From: RPQJ01 sp963706755
GTDB lineage: Bacteria > Pseudomonadota > Gammaproteobacteria > Steroidobacterales > Steroidobacteraceae
Direction: 5' to 3'
Assembly (NCBI GenBank): GCA_963706755.1
Contig: CAVPNH010000019.1
Location: 305,188-369,187, forward strand
Length of the DNA stretch: 64,000 nucleotides
Shown: positions 47,922 to 55,896 of the stretch, one piece after another
Position numbering within the stretch: the stretch's first letter is position 1
Layout: each line of letters begins with the position of its first letter
Notes under the pieces: generated by a model
Seen by the model: only the letters and a program-made list of their open reading frames with translations
Database searches by the model: none
Told to the model about the DNA's origin: nothing
Translations under genes and position numbers: made by a program

Positions 47922-47928
47922 TTGCCTG

Positions 47929-47965
47929 CGTGACGGTCGGGAGGAGTTGCTCCCGACCGTCACCC
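47929..47965. terminator. Strong hairpin between convergent genes
   Basis: A 14-bp perfect stem: the left arm GTGACGGTCGGGAG is at 47930-47943 and its complement CTCCCGACCGTCAC at 47950-47963, with a 6-base loop. It starts 8 bp past the 47337 gene stop and lies 62 bp from the end of the opposing gene. There is no T-run on the plus strand, so it may act in both directions or as an mRNA-end stabiliser. Confidence 0.7.
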
Positions 47966-48025
47966 ACTCACGCGACAGCCTGAGGCGCACAGGCCAGGCC
48001 CCGGCCTCGCGCCGCTCCCGTGGTA

Positions 48026-49720
48026 TCAATCCGGCGAGAGCATCGCGTGCGAGAGCATGCCGCCTGAGATGTTTCGCGCCCGGAACCCGTTCTGCAGCAG
48101 GATGCGCGTCGCGTAGTAGGCGCGCTGCGCCGAACGGCAGACGATCATGATCTCGCGGTCGCGTGGTAGTTCGCCGAGGCGCGCGCGGAGCTGCCCCAGC
48201 GGTATGTTGACGGCGCCCGGAAGGCTTTCCACGACCAGCTCGGCCGGCTGGCGGACGTCGAGCAGGAAGGCGTCCTTCGTGTCGCCCCAGTGGGCGATGG
48301 GCATGTCACCCGCCAGCACGTCGGCCGCGACCATCCCCGCGAAGTTGACCGCATCCTTGGCGCTGCCGAACTGCGGCGCGTAGCAGAGCTCAGCTTCCTC
48401 GAGGTCGTGGACCGTCGCCCGCATCTGGATGGCGACCGCGAGCGTGCTCACGCGCTTGTCGACGGCCGCCGCATCCTCGCCGAGCGCCTGCGCGCCAAGC
48501 AGCCGCCCATTGGACTTCCTGAACAACACCTTCAGTCCGATCATCTTCGCGCCCGGGTAGTAGCCGGCGTGGGAGTTCGGGAAGAGATAGATCTTCTCGA
48601 AGTCCTGGTCGCCGAGCTTCTTCAGCGTCTTCTCGCTGGCACCGGTCCAGGCGGCCGCGCCGCCGAAGAGCCCGATGATGGATGTACCCTGCGTGCCGCG
48701 GAAGCGCGAGTCGCGTCCCGCGATGACGTCGGCGGCGATGCGTCCCTGCCGGTTCGCAGGACCAGCGAGGGCAATGAGACTCCACTGCCCGGTCACGAAG
48801 TCCCGGACCTCGATGGCATCACCGACGGCGAAGATGTCGGGGTCGCTGGTGCGCATCTGCTCGTCAACGCGGATCCCGCCGCGCTCGCCGATCTCGAGAC
48901 CGGCCGCCCTGGCCAGCGTCGTGTCCGGTCGCACGCCGAGTGCGAGGATCACAAGGTCGGCCGGGTAGGCCTTGCCGGACTTCGTCTGTACTTCGAGTGC
49001 GCCGCCGTCCAGTTGCCTGAATCCGGCCACGCCGTCGTTGAGCGCCAGGTGGAGGCCGTGCCGCTTCAGGTACTCCTCGACGAGGTGCGCGAACTCCCGG
49101 TCGAGCGGGGCGAGCACCTGGTCGAGCATCTCGACGAGCGTCACCTCGAAGCCGAGGTGCATCAGGTTCTCGGCGGTCTCGAGCCCGATGAAGCCGCCGC
49201 CGATCACCACCGCACGCCTCGGCGGCTTCACGAACTGGATGCCCGAGTAGCTGTTCATCCCCGCGAGGAAGGTCGTGCCTCGCTCGATCCACTCACGGAT
49301 CGCCCGCGCGTCCGGCACCGTGCGTACCTGGAAGATGCCGGGCAGGTCGATGCCGGGCAGTGGCGGCCGGACCGAGGGCGCGCCGGGCGACAGCACCAGC
49401 TTGTCGTAGGACTCGGTCGTCACCTCACCCGTAGCAACGTTGCGCAGTTCCACGGTCTTCTGCTTCGGCGAGATGGAGATCGCCTCGCAGCCCGTGCGCA
49501 CCTCGATCGCGAAGTTCCCGCGGAACACCTGTTCGTTCGCGACCAGCAGGCTCGACTCCTTCGCGATGACACCCGAGATGTGATACGGCAGCCCGCAGTT
49601 CGCGTACGAGATGTACGGTCCGCGCTCCACCATCAGGATCTCGGCCTTCTCGTCCAGCCTGCGCAGGCGCGCCGCGCAGGACGCCCCACCGGCCACTCCG
49701 CCAACGATGATGACTTTCAT
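48026..49720 (-). CDS. CoA-disulfide-reductase-like flavoprotein with C-terminal rhodanese domain
   Basis: A 564-residue protein: FAD motif VIIVGGVAGGASCAARLRR, the single active-site Cys in SYANCGLPYH (residue 42), NADH motif AVVIGGGFIGLETAENL near 170 and GVRPDTTLARAAGL...SDPDIFAVGD near 290. The dimerisation domain runs to about residue 455, and a rhodanese domain (DVRQPAELVVESLPGAVNIPLGQLR; active Cys in MIVCRSAQRAY) ends the protein. This matches the CoADR-Rhd/NAD(P)H persulfide-reductase group, which acts on CoA or glutathione disulfides and polysulfides. Cytosolic. Confidence 0.9.
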   Translation of the reverse strand: MKVIIVGGVAGGASCAARLRRLDEKAEILMVERGPYISYANCGLPYHISGVIAKESSLLVANEQVFRGNFAIEVRTGCEAISISPKQKTVELRNVATGEVTTESYDKLVLSPGAPSVRPPLPGIDLPGIFQVRTVPDARAIREWIERGTTFLAGMNSYSGIQFVKPPRRAVVIGGGFIGLETAENLMHLGFEVTLVEMLDQVLAPLDREFAHLVEEYLKRHGLHLALNDGVAGFRQLDGGALEVQTKSGKAYPADLVILALGVRPDTTLARAAGLEIGERGGIRVDEQMRTSDPDIFAVGDAIEVRDFVTGQWSLIALAGPANRQGRIAADVIAGRDSRFRGTQGTSIIGLFGGAAAWTGASEKTLKKLGDQDFEKIYLFPNSHAGYYPGAKMIGLKVLFRKSNGRLLGAQALGEDAAAVDKRVSTLAVAIQMRATVHDLEEAELCYAPQFGSAKDAVNFAGMVAADVLAGDMPIAHWGDTKDAFLLDVRQPAELVVESLPGAVNIPLGQLRARLGELPRDREIMIVCRSAQRAYYATRILLQNGFRARNISGGMLSHAMLSPD

Positions 49721-49801
49721 GGGCCTGACCCTAGCAAAGCGGCGCGACCGCGAGTATCGGGGTCTCCCGAAGCGCGCGACTGCGTGCGGTCCAGCGACTT
49801 G

Positions 49802-50014
49802 TCAGGCGGCAACTTCCACGTAGTCGACGCGGCTGGAAGGAGGAGGGATCGGCGTACCGTCATCGCGCATTCCTTCGAGGTGAAATTCGATTGCCTCGCG
49901 GATCGCTCGTTCCGTTTCCGCCAGGGTCGTACCCGTGGCGACACAGCCTGGCAAATCGGGAACATATGCCGAGTAATTCGAGCCCGCGGTTTCAATGACG
50001 ACTGCGTAGCGCAT
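49802..50014 (-). CDS. hicB: HicB-family antitoxin
   Basis: A 70-residue protein with the HicB fold: YAVVIETAGSNYSAYVPDLPGCVATGTTLAETERAIREAIEFHLEGM. A C-terminal DNA-binding extension is absent, so it is a short form. It follows the damaged hicA by 10 bp on the same strand and may be left without an active toxin partner. Confidence 0.88.
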   Translation of the reverse strand: MRYAVVIETAGSNYSAYVPDLPGCVATGTTLAETERAIREAIEFHLEGMRDDGTPIPPPSSRVDYVEVAA

Positions 50015-50024
50015 GACAGTTACC

Positions 50025-50216
50025 CTAATTTCGCCTCAGGCCAGACTGCTTGAGGATACTGTTGAGCGTGCCCGGTGCCAACTCGTCGCTGGGTCATCCC
50101 GGAACCGTCACGCGCCCGGGCTTAGTAGCATGCTTGAACTGGCGGTGGCTGCCCCGGGTTGCGACAAGCAACCAGCCGTCGTCGTGCAGTAGGCGCAGTA
50201 GCTCACGCACTTTCAT
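50025..50216 (-). pseudogene. hicA: HicA-family toxin gene with an internal stop
   Basis: Read from ATG 50216, the protein is MKVRELLRLLHDDG...RGSHRQFKH, with the HicA active-site His in GSHRQF near residue 25. Codon 41 (50094-50096 on the minus strand) is TGA where the family usually has His or an adjacent residue (VTVPG-stop-PSDELAPGTLNSILKQSGL). The rest reads on in the same frame to TAG at 50025. It is either a nonsense mutation or a base error. The catalytic half is present but the essential C-terminal helix would be missing. Confidence 0.75.
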
Positions 50217-50286
50217 CCGCCAACGTTAGCGTTCGCACATTCCACCGCAATATTTGAATCCGTCGTAGATGGCCAGATTTGCCGCC

Positions 50287-51201
50287 CTACGACCTCGACG
50301 CCATCAGTTCGCGCACTGCCGCCGCGCGGTCCAGCGACGGCTGGACGTTCTTCGACCACGCCGCGACGCGATAAAGACGGCGCACCTGGTTGCCCAGGTC
50401 GGCAGTGACCCCGTAGTGCAGCGTGCCGAAGTTGTCCCAGAGCGCCACGTCGCCCTTGCGCCACTGGTGACGCACCTGCAGTTCCGGAACCGTCGGCAGT
50501 TCGTTCGCGAGCCTCAGGATCAGCTCGCTGGTCTCCGCGGTGTAGCCGTGCACGCGCTTGACGTAGCCGTTGCCGATGAACATGCCCAGGCGGCCGGTGA
50601 ACGGATGGTTGATGACGGCAGGGTGCGTCGCGACCTCGCCCAGCTTGATCAGCTTCTCCGGGTCGGTGGTGGCATCGCCGAATCCGTGCCGCAGCGCCAT
50701 ATAGACCGTGTCGTGCTCGATGTCGAGGTTAAGGAACAGCAGCTTCAGTGCGTAAGGCAGCCGGTCGTAGGCGGCCGTGGCGCTGGCCCACATCGTGTCT
50801 GCGCCGAACGGCACTTCGTCCGCCTGCAGGATGGACATGATGTTCGGGTGCCTGCGGGCGGTGACGTCGTGGTGCCAGATGTCGGTCGTGGTCCGGGCCT
50901 TGTCCGACTGGTACTTCTCGATGACCAGCACCTCCGGATGTCCCTGGTCTGCCAGCGTCTTGCCGAAGCTGTGCCTTTCCAGTTCCTCGCCGAAATGCAG
51001 CGCCACTTTCTTCTGCTGGTCGAATGTCAGGTGCTGCTCGCCGGCGAACAGCACGCCGTACTGCCACAAGGCTTCGCGCAGCTCCGCGGCTGACTCGTCG
51101 TCCAGCTCGGACAGGTGCAGGCCTTCGATCGTGCCGCCGATCACCGGCGTGGCCGGGACGACCTTGAAATGCCTGAACGTTCGCTCGTCGAGTATCGGCA
51201 C
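50287..51201 (-). CDS. TauD/TfdA-family Fe(II)/2-oxoglutarate dioxygenase
   Basis: A 304-residue intact protein. The facial triad has H-x-D in DIWHHDVTARRHP near residue 110, the distal His in LHYGVTADLG near 266 and the 2-oxoglutarate-binding Arg in RRLYRVAAW near 278; ADTMWASATAAYDRLP is a family marker. It shares only the general family pattern with the dioxygenase at 14289. Substrate unknown. It sits between the HicAB remnant and the tandem GST-like gene with about 55-bp gaps. Confidence 0.9.
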   Translation of the reverse strand: MPILDERTFRHFKVVPATPVIGGTIEGLHLSELDDESAAELREALWQYGVLFAGEQHLTFDQQKKVALHFGEELERHSFGKTLADQGHPEVLVIEKYQSDKARTTTDIWHHDVTARRHPNIMSILQADEVPFGADTMWASATAAYDRLPYALKLLFLNLDIEHDTVYMALRHGFGDATTDPEKLIKLGEVATHPAVINHPFTGRLGMFIGNGYVKRVHGYTAETSELILRLANELPTVPELQVRHQWRKGDVALWDNFGTLHYGVTADLGNQVRRLYRVAAWSKNVQPSLDRAAAVRELMASRS

Positions 51202-51256
51202 GGGGACTCTTCAGGGCGATGAAGCCGCGAGTTGGTGCTAAAAAGCCGCGCTCGAC

Positions 51257-52162
51257 TCAGGCGCCGTAGGTCTTCCTCAGGTAGTCCTGGATCTTCCGGG
51301 TCTCGAACATCGCGACGCCGGTATTCGGGTCGATGAGGTAGGGCACCTGCACTTTGCCCGCTCGAGCCAGCATCTTGCGGCGGTTCTCGGTGCCGGGCAT
51401 GTAGTCGTGCATGTACTCGGCGCGGTACTCGGGCGGCATGTAGTCCGCATGCGAGCCCGGCGTCTTGCCGACGTTGTGCAGCAGGTAGGGGATCTCGAGT
51501 TCGCAGAGCGTCTCGCGGGCGAGGCGCGCGTACGGGCTGCCCTCCCACGAGTAGAGCTCCAGCGCCTTTCGCGGCTTCTTGCTGGCGTGGGCGAACATGC
51601 CGTTCTTGCCGCGCGAGGCGCTCGCGAGCGTCGACGTGCTGATCCTGCGCTCCGGGACCTTCTCCCAGGCATGGCCGTACTGCTTGTACAGGTACTCCAC
51701 GATGGCTTCTGACTCGCCCATCTTCTTGCCGGTGTTCGGGTCGTGCAGGAACGGGACCTTGGTCTTGCCGCTGAGCTTCTTCAGGCGCGGATGGAAGCGC
51801 GTCCCGCGCTTCGGGACGGGGTAGATCATCGCGTCGAGGTCGAGCTCGGTCAGGGCCTCGCGCACGTGCCGGCAGAATGGGCAGTACTCGGCCTCGAACA
51901 GCTCGAGCGGCTTCTCCGGCGCCTGCCGGTGACCCTTGGCGATCACGCCGCGGTTGACCCGCAGCAGCGACGTGCCGAGCGACGCGACGGCTCGCAGCCT
52001 CGTGGCGGGGTCGCCGAGACCGAGCGCCTCCTTGCCGAAAGAGACGGCTTCGGCAATGACCGAATCGCCGGCCGTTCCAGGTCTTACCGGCCGTTCAGCC
52101 TTCCCGGGCGTTTCCTTGCGCGCCGTCTTCCTGCCCTTCCGTGAACCCTTGGTGCTCGTCAT
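51257..52162 (-). CDS. Protein with two tandem GST N-terminal (thioredoxin-fold) domains
   Basis: A 301-residue protein. A Lys/Arg-rich N-terminus (residues 1-25) and a helical linker precede the first domain, which has a glutaredoxin-type active site in EAEYCPFCRHVREAL (CPFC near 93), VPFLHDPNTGKKMGESEAIVEYL and YKQYG. The second domain repeats the pattern (LYSWEGSPYARLARETLCELEI, VPYLIDPNTGVAMFETRKIQDYL) but has Ser-Pro-Tyr-Ala in place of CPFC. There is no GST C-terminal domain. Possibly a redox or scaffold protein. Confidence 0.85.
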   Translation of the reverse strand: MTSTKGSRKGRKTARKETPGKAERPVRPGTAGDSVIAEAVSFGKEALGLGDPATRLRAVASLGTSLLRVNRGVIAKGHRQAPEKPLELFEAEYCPFCRHVREALTELDLDAMIYPVPKRGTRFHPRLKKLSGKTKVPFLHDPNTGKKMGESEAIVEYLYKQYGHAWEKVPERRISTSTLASASRGKNGMFAHASKKPRKALELYSWEGSPYARLARETLCELEIPYLLHNVGKTPGSHADYMPPEYRAEYMHDYMPGTENRRKMLARAGKVQVPYLIDPNTGVAMFETRKIQDYLRKTYGA

Positions 52163-52329
52163 TGCTGTTACCTCGGCGCACTTTGCAACGGCGCCAGTTG
52201 ATGGGTGAAATGATGCGGCAGGTGCCCGGCGCCATGACCCCCCTCCGAGGGGGGGCGATGACGGCGGCGATGCCTTAAAGTGCTGCGTCTATCGTAATCC
52301 TTGTCGCGCCTTCATCGGCATCAGGAAAC

Positions 52330-53172
52330 ATGCTCCACCAGGTACTGTCGCAGACGCTTCCCTTAGTGTCCCTCGCTTTCCTGGTCACGGTGATGTTCAG
52401 CACCGGCCTGGAGCTGACCGTGCGGCAGATCATCGAGCCGCTGCGCGACAGGCGCCTGCTCGTGTCCTCGCTGGCCGCGAACGTGGTCCTGGTTCCGCTG
52501 ATCGCGGTCGTGATCACCCGGTTGATCCCGATGGGCGCGGCGATGCAGATCGGGATCGTGATCTATGCCCTCGGCGCAGGTACGGAGACCGGCCCCAAGC
52601 TCGTCCAGATCGCCAAGGGCAACGCGGGATTTGCGGTCGCCCTGCTGGCGCTCCTGGCCTCCATTACGGTCATCTTCCTGCCCTCGGTACTTTCGCTCGC
52701 GCTGCCCGACGTGCACGTGGATCGTGTCGGCCTGCTGGTGAAGCTGGTCGTGACCGTTGCGTTGCCGCTGGGGCTCGGGGTGTTCCTGAGGTCGCGGCGT
52801 GGAGCGAGCGTGGACCGATTCAGCGCGGTCATGCACCGTGCTGCGCTCATCCTGCTTGCCGTGTTCTTCGTGCAGGTGTTAGTCGTCAACTACGGAGCAA
52901 TTGTCGGCGTGGGATCCGGCGCGCTCATCGGTGGCGTGCTGTTCTTCGCGCTTGCCTTTGCCACGGGCTACCTGGCTGGCGGACCGCGGGAGGAGAACCG
53001 GCGGGCGCTGGCCATCATGACCTTCATACGCAATGCGCCGATAGGGATGGCGATCGCGAGCCAGGTGTTCGCTCACGACCCGGGCGTGCTGGTAACGGTC
53101 ACGATGATGGCCGTCCTGTCGTTCCTGCTCGGAGTTACCGCGACCGTCGTGCTGAGGCGACTGGCCAGTTGA
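52330..53172 (+). CDS. Bile-acid:sodium symporter (BASS)-family transporter
   Basis: A 280-residue protein with about nine hydrophobic segments. The pattern LVTVMFSTGLELTVRQIIEPLRDRRL at the start, GAGTETGPKLVQIAKGNAGFAVALLAL near 82 (the family's first sodium-site crossover), and the second half IMTFIRNAPIGMAIASQVF near 225 (second crossover) match the family. Inner membrane. Substrate unknown: these carriers import bile acids, pyruvate, pantoate or arsenite-like anions. It is divergent from the tandem GST-like gene. Confidence 0.88.
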   Translation: MLHQVLSQTLPLVSLAFLVTVMFSTGLELTVRQIIEPLRDRRLLVSSLAANVVLVPLIAVVITRLIPMGAAMQIGIVIYALGAGTETGPKLVQIAKGNAGFAVALLALLASITVIFLPSVLSLALPDVHVDRVGLLVKLVVTVALPLGLGVFLRSRRGASVDRFSAVMHRAALILLAVFFVQVLVVNYGAIVGVGSGALIGGVLFFALAFATGYLAGGPREENRRALAIMTFIRNAPIGMAIASQVFAHDPGVLVTVTMMAVLSFLLGVTATVVLRRLAS

Positions 53173-53198
53173 TCCGGCGCCGGCGACCGGGCATCCAA

Positions 53199-53858
53199 CT
53201 ACGCCCCGCCGGTCACCTTCATCTGGGCCCGAATCACGCCAACCAGTTCCGGCGGCAGCGATTGCGCGAACGCCGGCCGCGCCACGCAGCGTTGCAGCCA
53301 GCCCTCGACATTGCCGCAGGCGCTGCGATCGAGCGACGCCACGACCGGGAACGCGATGAGACAGGCCACGTTCAGGTCGGCCAGCGTGAAATGACTGCCG
53401 ACCAGATAGTCGCGGCCCGCAAGCTCACCATTCAGTTTCGCCAGAATCTTCTGGAGCTTCGCCTGGCCCGCCTGCAGCTTCGGGGCGTCGAGCGGGTGGC
53501 CGGCGTCAAAGCCGGAATTGTTGATGATCTCCAGCGCGGCCTTCTCGAGATCGGTCGCGGCAAACAGCGTCCACTGGTAGACCTTCCCCTCTTCTTCAAG
53601 GCTGTCGCCCATCAGTTGCGGCCTGTACTTGCGCGCGAGATACAGGCCGATGGCGAAGGATTCGGTCATGACGAAGTCGCCATCGACATAGGTTGGAATC
53701 GTCCCCGCCGGATTGACGGCGATCAGCTCCGCGGGTTTCCGCTCGATCGGCGCGCCGACCGGCACATCGACCTGTTCGAAGTCGAGTCCGCACTCGTGTG
53801 CCGCCCAGCAGGTGCGCCCGGCCCGGCTGAGCAGCTGGCCGTAGATCTTCTTTGTCAT
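53199..53858 (-). CDS. Glutathione S-transferase
   Basis: A 219-residue protein from ATG 53858. The N-terminal thioredoxin-like domain has KIYGQLLSRAGRTCWAAHECGL, with Ser as the probable catalytic residue, IAVNPAGTIPTYVDGDFVMTESFAIGLYLA (cis-Pro and glutathione gamma-Glu-binding ES). The C-terminal domain has DYLVGSHFTLADLNVACL, the N-capping motif. It lies 4 bp downstream of the GMC oxidoreductase and is probably in the same operon. The epsilon/beta-type class is not resolvable. Confidence 0.92.
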   Translation of the reverse strand: MTKKIYGQLLSRAGRTCWAAHECGLDFEQVDVPVGAPIERKPAELIAVNPAGTIPTYVDGDFVMTESFAIGLYLARKYRPQLMGDSLEEEGKVYQWTLFAATDLEKAALEIINNSGFDAGHPLDAPKLQAGQAKLQKILAKLNGELAGRDYLVGSHFTLADLNVACLIAFPVVASLDRSACGNVEGWLQRCVARPAFAQSLPPELVGVIRAQMKVTGGA

Positions 53859-53862
53859 CGCA

Positions 53863-55353
53863 TCACTCCAGTCCGTCTGCAACGTGATGTGCCCACGCCG
53901 CGATTGCGACCGAGGGCGGGCCACCCGGCGCCGCCGGCAGGGCTGCCGCATCCGCCACGTAGAGTCCCGGGTTGCCATACACCTCGCCGCGGTGGTCGAC
54001 GACGCCCTCGCCGGCGTTCGCACCGAGTCGCGCACCCCCGCTCATGTGCGGGCTCAGCGGCTTCCCGATCGGAATCACCCGGTCCCCGGTTTCGGCCGCG
54101 AAAACGCGATACGCCTCCCGCAGCTCGTCGTATACGGGCTCCTGCCGGTAGTCGTAGTCGCTCTGGAGTCGCGCGCCCGGGAAAGTGAAACCTGCCTTGC
54201 CGCTGTCGGCGCCCATCGCGTACATGAAGAAGACTTTCTCCAGCCTGCGTTTCACGAATGCGGGCAGCGGCCAGGTGTCGAAGCCGGCGAGACTCCCGAC
54301 GCCGAAGGTCCTCGACTCGTATCCGTCGACGGTGAATTCGCCGAGTGACGTCGCGGACCTGAAGCTGGAGACCGGCGCGGACGGCTTCATCCACGCGCCG
54401 ACCAGGTCGCCGTTCGCGAAGAAGGACCGGCCGAGCGCCGGCATCGGAGCCAGCCCGTCGGGCTGCCCGGCGGCCGCAAACAGCAGCCGAAGCGTGTTGA
54501 GTGTTCCTGCGGCGAGAACCACCTGCCTGGCACGGACATACTCGTGCGTGCCGGTCGCCAGGTCCCGGAACTCCACGATGTAGCCCGGGCCGTCCGCCGG
54601 AGGCAAGCGCTTGATCCCGCTGACCTCGCACAGGTCGCGAACCGTGACCCCTTTGTCCAGCACCGGAGCCAGGTAGACGAAGTCGACCGATGCCTTGGTA
54701 CCGCCGCGCGAACCCAGGAACCCGTCGCCGTCGAACGAACAGTACTCCCGCTCCACGCCCGTCGGACCCGACCTGGTGACCGCCCCGGCCTGTGCCATCG
54801 TCGGCGGGAACAGCATCCCCATGTACGGCTGCGGATCCGCCGGGCGGCAGCGTCGTTTCGGGCTATCGGGCAGATGGTCCCAGATCGACTGTGGCAGCGG
54901 CTGCTCTCGCGAAAGGCGTACCCCGCCCATGTCGCTGATCACCTTGTCGTAGTAGCGCTCGATGTCGGCCGGGTCGAGTGCCGGGTGGCGATCACGCCAG
55001 AGGCCGGGGTTGGTCGGCGGCACCAGCAGGCCGCCGTAGGCCGTGCTGCCGCCCCCGACAGCGGACGCGGCCAGCGCGTACAGGCCGGGAAACGAGACGA
55101 TCTCGAACATGCCGGTGCTGTTCAAGCGCAGGCTGAACCGGCCCCGATGCAGCGAGTGAAGAAAGTGGGTGACGGCGTTGCCACCGTACGGGAAGGGCGA
55201 GCGCCGCTCTATGCCCATGGAACGGACGGGCACCGAGTCGCGCCACGGCCCGCGCTCCAGCACCAGCACCCGCTTGCCCGCGAGCGCCAGCCGGTTGGCC
55301 GCGACGCTGCCGCCGAAACCGCTGCCGATGACGACGATATCCAGCTCGGCCAT
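53863..55353 (-). CDS. GMC-family FAD oxidoreductase (cholesterol-oxidase-like)
   Basis: A 496-residue protein, with the start chosen at ATG 55353 (MAELDIVVIGSGFGGSVAANRLA); the upstream in-frame extension overlaps the preceding gene. It has a GxGxxG FAD site at the N-terminus, ASAVGGGSTAYGGLLVPP near 105, VRARQVVLAAGTLNTLRLL near 285 and a C-terminal HMSGGARLGANAGEGVVDHRGEVYGNPGLYVADAAALPAAPGGPPS, the GMC_oxred_C signature. The substrate may be a sterol, alcohol or lipid. It is preceded by an integral-membrane gene and followed by the GST. Confidence 0.88.
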   Translation of the reverse strand: MAELDIVVIGSGFGGSVAANRLALAGKRVLVLERGPWRDSVPVRSMGIERRSPFPYGGNAVTHFLHSLHRGRFSLRLNSTGMFEIVSFPGLYALAASAVGGGSTAYGGLLVPPTNPGLWRDRHPALDPADIERYYDKVISDMGGVRLSREQPLPQSIWDHLPDSPKRRCRPADPQPYMGMLFPPTMAQAGAVTRSGPTGVEREYCSFDGDGFLGSRGGTKASVDFVYLAPVLDKGVTVRDLCEVSGIKRLPPADGPGYIVEFRDLATGTHEYVRARQVVLAAGTLNTLRLLFAAAGQPDGLAPMPALGRSFFANGDLVGAWMKPSAPVSSFRSATSLGEFTVDGYESRTFGVGSLAGFDTWPLPAFVKRRLEKVFFMYAMGADSGKAGFTFPGARLQSDYDYRQEPVYDELREAYRVFAAETGDRVIPIGKPLSPHMSGGARLGANAGEGVVDHRGEVYGNPGLYVADAAALPAAPGGPPSVAIAAWAHHVADGLE

Positions 55354-55367
55354 CGCCGGTCCCGAAC

Positions 55368-55822
55368 TCAAGCTCTGCTCACGCGAGTCATGCGGTCCGG
55401 GTACCAGAGCCAGCACGCCAGGGCGATCGCGAAGGCGAACGGAATGTCCGCCCACATGTGGGCGTGCTCATCGGGGTAGATGAAGGCCTGGGGGATCATG
55501 ATCCCGCCGTGGATGATGCTCGACACGATGCCGTAGTCGAACAGCGCGGCATTGCGCTTCGGATCGCGCGCGCCGCGGACCATCAGCAATCCGTACGACA
55601 CGTACATCGCCGCGATCATGAAGAAATAAGGATGCAGCCCGTGATACGGCGAGGGCGGATGAGCCGGCCCGATGCTTGGCCAGCAGTAGTCGAGCGGAAC
55701 CGAACCCCAGAGAATCCCCGGCGCATAGAGCACTGCCGCGCGGGCAGGCCCACCAGGCACGCCCACCCGACCACCTTCATGACCAGTGTTGATTTCGCGA
55801 GCTGTGTTTCAGGGCTGTTCAT
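55368..55822 (-). CDS. Four-helix membrane protein, DUF6632-like, one frame break
   Basis: ATG 55822 (MNSPETQLAKSTLVMKVVGWACLVGLP) joins after a break near 55740 to VLYAPGILWGSVPLDYCWPS, then HGLHPYFFMIAAMYVSYGLLMVRGARDP, and IVSSIIHGGIMIPQAFIYPDEHAHMWADIPFAFAIALACWLWYP. About four helices, with conserved-looking HxxxPxFFM and SSxIHGGI motifs. Its function is not known. I am moderately sure of the DUF6632 label. It lies 14 bp from the GMC gene. Confidence 0.65.
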
Positions 55823-55896
55823 GTCAAACCTCCAATGGGATTGCAAAACGCGAGCGATTCGATCAGTGCGACGACTCTCTGCGCGACCGTGGCTGC

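Noticed and set aside
50094..50096. Selenocysteine reading of the TGA in hicA
   Set aside because: HicA has no selenoprotein relatives and no SECIS-like hairpin is seen directly after the codon.
52238..52254. Inverted repeat of six C and seven G near the BASS gene
   Set aside because: It is a low-complexity run in a divergent promoter gap, without a T-run or further dyad features.
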